Assembly: GCA_022793145.1 (NCBI GenBank)
Contig: JAAWCI010000029.1
Location: forward strand, 1 to 17,572
DNA: 17,572 nucleotides
Direction of reading: 5' to 3'
DNA from: Bacilli bacterium
GTDB lineage: Bacteria; Bacillota_I; Bacilli_A; RF39; UBA660
Under the pieces are notes generated by a model. The model was given only the letters and a program-made list of their open reading frames with translations, made no database searches and was not told where the DNA came from. The position numbers and the translations under genes are program-made. The number at the start of each line of letters is the position of its first letter. Position 1 is the first letter of the stretch. Shown here piece by piece: positions 1-5,670 of this stretch.

Positions 1-129
1 CCCATTACAATTGGTACTGTAATCAAAGCTATCATTCCTATTATGATTATGACAGCTAGTAGTTCTATTAAGGTAAAGGCCTTATTTTCTAAGCCCCCCC
101 CCTCGGTTGCAATGTGTTACTCTATCCAT
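1..129 (-). CDS. Type IV prepilin / pseudopilin, 5' part only; frame broken by G9 tract
   Basis: The minus strand encodes KAFTLIELLAVIIIIGMIAL, a classic class-III signal: prepilin peptidase would cut after the Ala and methylate the Phe, with Glu5 followed by a hydrophobic helix. Such proteins build type IV pili, competence pseudopili or type II-like filaments. The best start is ATG at 129-127, nine bases after GAGAGG (144-139) and shortly downstream of a perfect extended -10. From that ATG the leader passes through nine G (102-94) and, with nine, runs out of frame to TAA before the prepilin core. With eight G (or eleven) it reads straight into LENKAFTLIELL. The core frame has a TAA at 119-117 and no ATG after it, so as written it has no ordinary start; an ATT at 113-111 would be exceptional. 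The gene continues beyond the left edge. Either the locus is phase variable and OFF here, or the tract length is a sequencing error. Confidence 0.75.
94..102. repeat. Homopolymeric C9/G9 tract inside prepilin leader
   Basis: Nine consecutive C on the plus strand (G on the coding strand) lie in the leader of the prepilin gene. A G/C run this long stands out in DNA this AT-rich. Such tracts are typical contingency-locus mutational hotspots, changing length by slipped-strand mispairing. Here tract length alone decides whether the prepilin is read. Confidence 0.85.
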
Positions 130-155
130 TTTCCATTACCTCTCTATTCTTTTTC

Positions 156-164
156 ATTATAACA
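156..164 (-). promoter_or_regulatory. Extended -10 promoter for the prepilin gene
   Basis: The minus strand reads TGTTATAAT (TGn plus a perfect TATAAT). No good -35 is seen at 17 bases, which is normal for extended -10 promoters. Transcription would start near 149, giving a leader of about 20 nt with the GAGAGG site in it, and supports the ATG at 129. Confidence 0.5.
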
Positions 165-271
165 AACTCTTTTTTTCTATCTTTATTTTGTAACCGTTTT
201 GATACATATATTCATTTATTATTAAATTTTATAATAAAAAAGATTAGAAACCATAAACATTTAATAACAAT

Positions 272-1012
272 TTATGATAAAACCTTGTCCCCAAAATAGT
301 AAGAAGGTACATCACCTTGCATCAATTTAATCGTTAAAGGAATATCGGATGACACTTTTATCACCTTAGATGAAAATGGTAAGATTGCTTGAGTTGTCAC
401 ATCTACTTGTATACTTACTTCTATTACAGCATTATTAATTCCATAGTTTGTCACTTTCGTTTTAATATTTGTAATAATATCTCCCATGATTTTTAAACGA
501 ATTGGAAATTTTGGACCCAAATTAGAAAGTAACGCATTCTTAAAAATGACTCCTGTTGGAATATTTCCAATGACGCCTTTTTTTAAATCATTTGGATTAT
601 AATCTCTCAAAGTATCGTCCATAAGTGTCAACTTGTCAATCTCTCCTCTTTCTATATGCTGTAAATTGACTTGTACACTATTTGTAGTATTGCTAAGCAA
701 TCGATTTACTTTCACTGGATCTAAGTCAATGCTTCTTATCTCTCCATTTGAATCTTTTGTAATCAAAAATAAAGAATCTGCATCTAAATCTTCTCCTATT
801 GATTCTGTAACAGCACTATTAATCAATAAAGTAACAAATTTTTTTGCTTGTATTTCTGCATATTCCATGAGTCCTGGAGTAATTCTAGAACTAATAAATT
901 GAAGTACTAAAATAACACTAATAAAAAGAGATAATAAACTAAAAATCAATATATTACTTTTCCTTTTATTAAAAATAATTCTTTTTTTTCTTAAATGTAC
1001 TTTTCTTCTCAT
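272..1012 (-). CDS. yunB: Sporulation protein YunB
   Basis: This 246-aa membrane-anchored protein resembles YunB, a mother-cell sporulation protein of Bacillus whose biochemical role is unknown. A basic N-terminus (RRKVHLRKKR) precedes one transmembrane segment at about residues 21-40. Then comes the family pattern: a segment with INSAV, a middle region, and a closing IPLTIKLMQGDVPSYYFG, which matches the conserved VPI...VQGDVP end of YunB. An upstream in-frame ATG at 1066 would add 18 residues but lacks a ribosome site. The ATG at 1012 follows AGGTGGG and is preferred. The gene is divergent from the CBS gene and ends before the prepilin gene, with no clear terminator between. It suggests the organism forms spores or descends from spore formers. 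Confidence 0.85.
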   Translation of the reverse strand: MRRKVHLRKKRIIFNKRKSNILIFSLLSLFISVILVLQFISSRITPGLMEYAEIQAKKFVTLLINSAVTESIGEDLDADSLFLITKDSNGEIRSIDLDPVKVNRLLSNTTNSVQVNLQHIERGEIDKLTLMDDTLRDYNPNDLKKGVIGNIPTGVIFKNALLSNLGPKFPIRLKIMGDIITNIKTKVTNYGINNAVIEVSIQVDVTTQAILPFSSKVIKVSSDIPLTIKLMQGDVPSYYFGDKVLS

Positions 1013-1087
1013 ATTCCCACCTAATTTATGATATGAATATGAATATATTCCTAGAAATAGTTTCATAATAAAAATGGGTGAATAAAC

Positions 1088-1546
1088 ATGAAAATTGAAG
1101 ATATTATGTCTAGAGATTTAATTATTGGTAGTATTAATCAAAAGGTAAGTGAAATTGCCGAATTAATGAAAAAATATGATATTGGTTTCATTCCTATTGA
1201 ACAAAACAAACACATCATTGGAGTTGTTACTGATAGAGATATCATATGCAGTACTTTTAGCGCTGAATTAGATAGTGAAGCCAAAATAGAACGCTATATG
1301 ACCAATAATGTAATTTCTATTGATAAGGATGACTCTATAGAAAATGCATTAAAAGTAATGGGACAAGAAAAAGTAAAAAGATTGATAGTAAGTGATCACG
1401 AAAAAGTAGTTGGAATTTTATCATTATCAGACATTATTACTACAGATACAGATGAAAAAAAGTTTATCACAGAATTAAAAAAAATATGGGCAATTCATAA
1501 AAATGTTGATAGTTTTCATACTGAAGTTGATGAATTTTATTTATAA
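1088..1546 (+). CDS. Two-CBS-domain protein
   Basis: A 152-aa soluble protein made of two CBS domains, roughly residues 1-58 and 67-120. Each has the usual pattern: the first begins DIMSRDLIIGS and ends GVVTDRDII; the second begins YMTNNVISID and ends VGILSLSDII. A paired CBS module (Bateman module) binds adenine nucleotides or SAM and acts as an energy or ligand sensor. No catalytic or DNA-binding domain is fused; the last 30 residues are a charged tail. The start follows GGGTGA at a normal distance. It stands alone between yunB (divergent) and a convergent gene, with a terminator-like hairpin just after the stop. Its partner cannot be inferred from context. Confidence 0.85.
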   Translation: MKIEDIMSRDLIIGSINQKVSEIAELMKKYDIGFIPIEQNKHIIGVVTDRDIICSTFSAELDSEAKIERYMTNNVISIDKDDSIENALKVMGQEKVKRLIVSDHEKVVGILSLSDIITTDTDEKKFITELKKIWAIHKNVDSFHTEVDEFYL

Positions 1547-1579
1547 AAAAAAACGGTTACAAAATCGTTTTATTTTTTT
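1545..1579. terminator. Bidirectional terminator between convergent genes
   Basis: AAAACG (1550-1555) pairs with CGTTTT (1566-1571) around a 10-nt loop. It is followed by seven T on the plus strand and nine T (counting the stem) on the minus strand, so it can end both the CBS gene and the convergent 157-aa gene. The stem is short, so strength is uncertain. Confidence 0.5.
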
Positions 1580-2043
1580 ACATATTCCTTAGCAACCTCT
1601 TCTTCTGGTAGTAATTTTAATAATACATTTACTACTTCTGGTGGCAATACTGTACTAAGTTGCCTTCTATCGAAACGTGCTGCTACACGTGTTGCTACAT
1701 CTAAAAGTGAAACACCTTCTTTTAAGATAAAATAATCAGGTGCATACTTATTTCCTCCAGAATATTCTATCATATCTATATTTGATAGATAATAAGGACT
1801 GTAATTAGAATAAGTTGTATCTGAGTGATTTATTTTAGATAAAGCCTCTCGCATAAAGCATTTAAGTTCTAGTACATCACCACCAACAATTTTCTTGCTT
1901 CCATTTTTATCTAGCAAAAAAGCTAAAAGAGCATAATCACTAAAATAGTTATATGTCCAATATTTTGTTTCTGGTACACCACTACCTAATGCCATAAGTC
2001 TTTTTAATTCTGTTGTTTCAATTGGTCTTGTTATGTGTTCCAT
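1570..2043 (-). CDS. Hypothetical 157-aa soluble protein
   Basis: I do not recognise this family. The protein has no signal peptide or membrane helix. Visible segments are an N-terminal TRPIETTELKRLMALGSG, a middle rich in Tyr, Ser and Asn (KINHSDTTYSNYSPYYLSN), and a C-terminal VAARFDRRQLSTVLPPEV followed by an acidic-Leu stretch and KK. The start is well supported: AAGGGGGG lies eight bases before ATG, and a promoter lies at 2072-2099. It is downstream of nrdG but separated from it by a terminator, so it is probably expressed mainly on its own. It could be a lineage-specific protein. Reading frame quality and codon use look normal. Confidence 0.7.
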   Translation of the reverse strand: MEHITRPIETTELKRLMALGSGVPETKYWTYNYFSDYALLAFLLDKNGSKKIVGGDVLELKCFMREALSKINHSDTTYSNYSPYYLSNIDMIEYSGGNKYAPDYFILKEGVSLLDVATRVAARFDRRQLSTVLPPEVVNVLLKLLPEEEVAKEYVKK

Positions 2044-2071
2044 ACTAAAAACCCCCCTTTTTTTACGCTAT

Positions 2072-2099
2072 ATTCTATCACAAATAAAAAAATAGTCAA
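2072..2099 (-). promoter_or_regulatory. Promoter of the 157-aa gene, inside the nrd terminator
   Basis: The minus strand reads TTGACT (2099-2094), 16 bases, then TAGAAT (2077-2072) preceded by TGA, an extended -10. The -35 lies within the descending arm of the nrd operon terminator. Transcription would begin about 22 nt before the start codon. Confidence 0.5.
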
Positions 2100-2111
2100 A
2101 TTGACTATTTT
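2085..2111 (-). terminator. Intrinsic terminator of the nrd operon
   Basis: The minus strand forms a perfect 10-bp stem AAAATAGTCA / TGACTATTTT (2111-2102 with 2098-2089) with loop ATT, followed by further T. It overlaps the last bases of the nrdG stop codon. Confidence 0.75.
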
Positions 2112-2673
2112 AAACAAACATATACTCTGGACGATGATATCTAGAAATCTGAGGTTTATGACTATCATACTTTGGATTTGTAATTGCTCTATGCTCTTCT
2201 AAACTTTTCTTTACATCTATAATCCTTTGATTCTTAGAACCTCTAAATTGAACTTCTAAACTTTTTTCTTCCAAAATAAATTTTCCGTCTACAAGCATAT
2301 CGATATTCTTTAATAATTCCAATATACTTGATTTTGTTTCTGACATTTTTAATAATTGTTCAAAAGTATAGCCTGTATAGCACCATACATTTAAACCTAT
2401 CTTTTTTGCATATCTAGCAATTTCTAAGCATGCTTCTACTTGGCACATTGGATCTCCACCTGACAATGTAATGCCATCTTGACCTTTTAAATTGTCTAAT
2501 ATTTTTATTACATCTTCTGTATCAACTAAAGTTCCAGCATCAAAAGAATGCGTTTCTGGATTATGGCATCCATAGCAATTATGGATACAACCTTGTGTCC
2601 AAATTACTGTACGAATGCCTTCTCCATCTACAATGCTATCTGACTGGATTGGTCCAGCTAAACGGATTTTCAT
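2110..2673 (-). CDS. nrdG: Anaerobic ribonucleoside-triphosphate reductase activating protein
   Basis: A 187-aa radical-SAM activase that uses a 4Fe-4S cluster and S-adenosylmethionine to place the glycyl radical on class III ribonucleotide reductase. The cluster motif CIHNCYGCHNPETHSF (CxxxCxxC) lies near residues 28-35, with VDGEGIRTVIWTQG before it and the SAM-binding SGGDPM after it. A further in-frame ATG at 2694 would add seven residues, but the ATG at 2673 gives the usual MKIRLAGPIQSDSIVDGEG start. It shares one base with the stop of the preceding small gene (TAATG), a sign of translational coupling. No strong independent ribosome site is seen, in keeping with coupling. It is the last gene of the operon; a terminator follows at once. 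Confidence 0.95.
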   Translation of the reverse strand: MKIRLAGPIQSDSIVDGEGIRTVIWTQGCIHNCYGCHNPETHSFDAGTLVDTEDVIKILDNLKGQDGITLSGGDPMCQVEACLEIARYAKKIGLNVWCYTGYTFEQLLKMSETKSSILELLKNIDMLVDGKFILEEKSLEVQFRGSKNQRIIDVKKSLEEHRAITNPKYDSHKPQISRYHRPEYMFV

Positions 2674-2858
2674 TATTTGCCACAGCAAGAGCAATCATAG
2701 GTATGTTTTACACGATCACGTTCTTCCGCTCTTTTTCCATTATTAAATCTATCAACAGTTCCTACTAAATAACCTGTAATTCTTCTAATACGTTCAAATC
2801 CTACGCCTTCTCCTACCGTTTTTTCTACTTTCTCTACTTTTTCTACTTGTTTTTCCAT
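2673..2858 (-). CDS. Stand-alone glycyl-radical subunit of split class III NrdD
   Basis: This 61-aa protein carries RRITGYLVGTVDRF (25-38) and KRAEERDRVKH (42-52). It lines up with the C-terminus of normal NrdD (in E. coli RRVCGYLG followed by a VKH end), so Gly29 is the predicted radical residue. The main NrdD next to it lacks this segment. The N-terminus is a Val-Glu-Lys repeat linker (about 3-13) and the tail is DCSCCGK with three Cys. It has its own ribosome site (GAGGG, seven bases from ATG), starts 14 nt after the nrdD stop in another frame, and overlaps nrdG by one base. By analogy with the small glycyl-radical protein YfiD/GrcA, which completes damaged pyruvate formate-lyase, I infer that it docks on NrdD and is activated by NrdG. 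A recent frameshift splitting one gene is the main alternative, but the separate start signals argue against it. Confidence 0.8.
   Translation of the reverse strand: MEKQVEKVEKVEKTVGEGVGFERIRRITGYLVGTVDRFNNGKRAEERDRVKHTYDCSCCGK
2820..2846 (-). repeat. 9-bp tandem repeat (x3) encoding VEK linker
   Basis: Three direct 9-bp units on the minus strand (GTAGAAAAA, GTAGAGAAA, GTAGAAAAA) encode Val-Glu-Lys three times near the N-terminus of the small glycyl-radical subunit. Being a multiple of three, copy changes would alter linker length without shifting frame. Confidence 0.8.
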
Positions 2859-2872
2859 ATTTATCCCTCTTT

Positions 2873-5182
2873 CTATTTATTATAACAATCTAATTCTTTT
2901 AATTTGTCAATACTAACTGGCTCCCCTGCACGTCTGCCACACCTTGGACATACATCCTTAATAATTCCAACATATCCACATACTGGATCTCTATCCACTG
3001 GATGATTTACTGCACCATACCCAATTCCGACTTCTTTCATTGTACGAACAATTTTTTCAAAAGCATCTACATTTTCTGATGGATCTCCATCTAATTCAAT
3101 ATAACTGATATGTCCTGCATTTGTTAATGCATGATAAGGTGCTTCTAACCCTAATTTTTTGGTAATTGAAATATTGTAATAAACTGGTACATGGAAAGAA
3201 TTTGTATAGTATGCTTTATCCGTTACCCCTTTGATTTTTCCATAAATCGCTTTATCTATATTAATAAATCTTCCTGAAAGTCCCTCTGCTGGTGTTGCTA
3301 AGCAAGTAAAATTCAAATTGTATTTTTCTGAATATTCATCACATTTCTTGCGCATAAATCCAATAATTTCTAATCCTAATTTTTGGGCTTCTTCACTTTC
3401 TCCATGATGTTTTCCAATTAAAGCTTTTAAACATTCTGCTAATCCAATAAAACCAATACTTAAAGTACCATGTTTCAATACTTTTCTTAAACGATCCGTT
3501 GGTTTTAATTTTTCAGAATCCAACCATACTCCTTGCTCTAGTAAAAATGGGAAATTATACAATCTCTTGTTACATTGAATTTCAAAACGTTCTAACAATT
3601 GATCTTTTACCATATCCATCATTTCTTCTAGCTCCTCAAAGAAACCATTCATATCTGTTTTTTCATGACTTACTATACCGTGTTTAATTCCAAGCCTTGG
3701 TAAATTAATAGAAGTAAATGACAAATTCCCTCTTCCTGGAGTAATAGAACGATCTGGATCAATTACATTTCCAAGAACTCTCGTTCTACATCCCATATAT
3801 CCTACTTCTGTACGATAATCATCTGGTTTATAATATTGCAAGTTAAATGGAGCATCAATGAATGAAAAGTTTGGAAATAATCTTTTTGCTGATACTTCAC
3901 AAGATAATCTCAACAAATCATAATTTGGATCTTCTGGATTATAGTTAATTCCCTCTTTTACTTTAAAAATAGAAATTGGGAAAATTGGTGTTTCACTATG
4001 CCCTAATCCTGCTTCTACTGCAAGTAAATAATTTCTTGTAACCATTCTTCCTTCTGGAGAAATGTCAGTACCAAAGTTAATAGAAGAAAATGGTACTTGG
4101 GCTCCTGCTCTTGAATGCATTGTATTTAAATTATGAACAAAAGCTTCCATTGCCTGAAATGTAATACGTTCTGTTCTTTGGGTTGCTTTTTCTTTTGCTA
4201 CTTCAAAAATATGTTTTACTTCCTCTGAATTTTTTGCAAGCGGTTCAAATTTTTCTAAATCTACATCGATCGTTTCTAATTTATCTACTTCTTTTGTAAT
4301 GGCATTCATATTTACAAATGTCAAAAAACCAGAATAATCTAATAAATCATAAATAGATTGCTTCCATTGTTTTTTAAATGTTTTTAAAACGCCTGGAGCA
4401 AGATAATAATCAAATGCTGGAACAGATTGTCCTCCATGTTGATCATTTTGATTTGATTGAATTGCAATCGCTGCCAATGCCGCATATGACATAATATCAT
4501 TTGGCTCTCTTAGATGACCATGGCCTGTTGAAAAACCATTTTTAAATAATTTATCCAAATCGATTTGCATACATGTTGTTGTTCCCATTGGCATAAAATC
4601 CATATCATGAATATGAATATCTCCATTATCATGTGCTTCTGAGAATTTTCTTTTCATTAAATATGCTTTTGCAAATTCTTTTGAAACAGTACTACCATAT
4701 TGAAGCATTGTTCCCATTGCAGAATTTCCATCAATATTAGCGTTTTCTCTTTTGTTATCTTCTTCATGTGCTGACTTTAATCCAAGGCCTTCAATTGTTT
4801 TTAAAAATTTATGCATTTTCTTTTCATCACTGAAAAGTTGTCTTGACTGTGATCTTCTTTCTCTATATTCAGAAAAATGAGTATAGATTTCTTCATATCC
4901 CTTTTTCTTTAATTCATCTTCTATCATGTCTTGGATATCTTCTATCTTAATTTTTTCTTCATCTTTATATTCCTTTTCAATTCTTTTAATCACTGCCATA
5001 TAAACTTTGTTAATGTCTTTTTCAGTATATAAAGATGTTTTTGCATCATCATCATCTAGAATAATAAAATGGTCAAATGCTTTTTTAATCGCCATAGCAA
5101 TTTTTGTTCCATTAAAATCTACTTTTTTTCCATCTCGTTTTACTACTTTTAATGTAGCCAATTGTTCTTCTACACCCACCAT
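2873..5182 (-). CDS. nrdD: Anaerobic ribonucleoside-triphosphate reductase, large part lacking glycyl-radical segment
   Basis: This 769-aa protein is the catalytic body of class III ribonucleotide reductase, which reduces NTPs to dNTPs without oxygen. An ATP-cone allosteric domain (about 10-110, starting VVKRDGKKVDFNGTKI) precedes the ten-stranded barrel with NSAMGTMLQYGS, DIHIHDMDFMP, TTTCMQIDL and MHSRAGAQVPFSSINFGTD. The C-terminus has a zinc-knuckle-like region (Cys735, Cys745, Cys748, motif CPRCG); the first knuckle shows DPVC where CxxC would be expected, and one extra Cys766 follows. The chain then stops (TAG) at ELDCYNK, before the RxxGY radical motif and VKH end found in ordinary NrdD. 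Those occur in the next gene, 14 nt downstream. A good sigma-A promoter lies upstream. Without the neighbour this enzyme should be inactive. Confidence 0.92.
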   Translation of the reverse strand: MVGVEEQLATLKVVKRDGKKVDFNGTKIAMAIKKAFDHFIILDDDDAKTSLYTEKDINKVYMAVIKRIEKEYKDEEKIKIEDIQDMIEDELKKKGYEEIYTHFSEYRERRSQSRQLFSDEKKMHKFLKTIEGLGLKSAHEEDNKRENANIDGNSAMGTMLQYGSTVSKEFAKAYLMKRKFSEAHDNGDIHIHDMDFMPMGTTTCMQIDLDKLFKNGFSTGHGHLREPNDIMSYAALAAIAIQSNQNDQHGGQSVPAFDYYLAPGVLKTFKKQWKQSIYDLLDYSGFLTFVNMNAITKEVDKLETIDVDLEKFEPLAKNSEEVKHIFEVAKEKATQRTERITFQAMEAFVHNLNTMHSRAGAQVPFSSINFGTDISPEGRMVTRNYLLAVEAGLGHSETPIFPISIFKVKEGINYNPEDPNYDLLRLSCEVSAKRLFPNFSFIDAPFNLQYYKPDDYRTEVGYMGCRTRVLGNVIDPDRSITPGRGNLSFTSINLPRLGIKHGIVSHEKTDMNGFFEELEEMMDMVKDQLLERFEIQCNKRLYNFPFLLEQGVWLDSEKLKPTDRLRKVLKHGTLSIGFIGLAECLKALIGKHHGESEEAQKLGLEIIGFMRKKCDEYSEKYNLNFTCLATPAEGLSGRFINIDKAIYGKIKGVTDKAYYTNSFHVPVYYNISITKKLGLEAPYHALTNAGHISYIELDGDPSENVDAFEKIVRTMKEVGIGYGAVNHPVDRDPVCGYVGIIKDVCPRCGRRAGEPVSIDKLKELDCYNK

Positions 5183-5219
5183 ATTTCTAAATCCTCTCTT
5201 CTATTTTTTGTACAATTTC

Positions 5220-5248
5220 AGTATAGTCTAAAACCACACAAAAGTCAA
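5220..5248 (-). promoter_or_regulatory. Sigma-A-type promoter of the nrd operon
   Basis: The minus strand reads TTGACT (5248-5243), a 17-base spacer, and TATACT (5225-5220), about 37 bases before the nrdD ATG. A ribosome site (AGAGAGGAT-like) lies between. I looked for paired NrdR boxes of the ACAC...GTGT type around it and found no convincing pair. Confidence 0.7.
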
Positions 5249-5670
5249 ACATTTGTCGGTCTTTTTTTTGACTTTTTTTTACCAAATTCGCTAAGCCCTT
5301 ATTTTTCAATATTTTTCTAAAAAAATATTTTTTCAAAAAAATGTATATTTACATTTTTGATTTTTTTATTTTTTTACCTTTATTAGTCATTTTGTTAAAA
5401 TTGTCGTTTTTTCCTTTTATTTTCAATGTTTTTTGTTTATTTTTATCATTTTTTGTTTTTAAATTTTTTAAATTTTTTTTCATTTTTTAAAAAATCATTT
5501 TTTTTAAATTTCATTTTTTTCCATTTTTTATTTTTCAATTTTTATAAAAAAAACATAGTTTTTGTACACGAACTTTTTTTCGCTTTCAGTCGTTATAAAT
5601 GATATATAAAGAACAACAGTTTTGGTAAGTTTTATCAAAATTAGAATATAGTTTAATGAGGTGAATACTG
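5249..5670. other. Gene-free, T-dominated intergenic block
   Basis: No gene is visible between the divergent nrdD and deacetylase genes. From about 5262 to 5580 the plus strand is overwhelmingly T, with T-runs of 5-8 recurring roughly every helical turn and CATTTTTT-like units repeated several times (most regular at about 5450-5540). The asymmetry (T far above A on one strand) is unlike the other spacers here. Nearer the deacetylase, 5620-5640 holds an imperfect palindrome, TTTTGGTAA / TTATCAAAA with a 3-nt centre, of operator size. A clear promoter for the deacetylase was not identified. Intrinsic curvature, a long U-rich leader, or simple replication-slippage expansion could each explain the block. 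Confidence 0.6.

Noticed and set aside
114..299. Plus-strand 61-codon frame
   Set aside because: Runs antisense across the prepilin promoter and yunB end, is low complexity and has no ribosome site.
734..739. Idea that a VCGY motif elsewhere could be the glycyl-radical site: residues 734-739 of the large NrdD read VCGYVG, like the E. coli radical motif VCGYLG (positions given are residues)
   Set aside because: It lies before CPRCG and forms the first zinc knuckle; the radical motif of NrdD follows the zinc site and is joined to a VKH end, which only the 61-aa protein has.
1013..1066. Longer YunB N-terminus starting at 1066
   Set aside because: No ribosome site; the ATG at 1012 has AGGTGGG.
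5007..5231. Plus-strand 74-codon frame over the nrdD start and promoter
   Set aside because: Antisense shadow of the ATP-cone coding region.
5183..5260. NrdR operator pair at the nrd promoter
   Set aside because: Only a partial GTGT is present; no palindromic ACAC...GTGT box.
5262..5580. Replication origin in the T-rich block
   Set aside because: No DnaA-box cluster seen and no dnaA, dnaN or similar neighbours.
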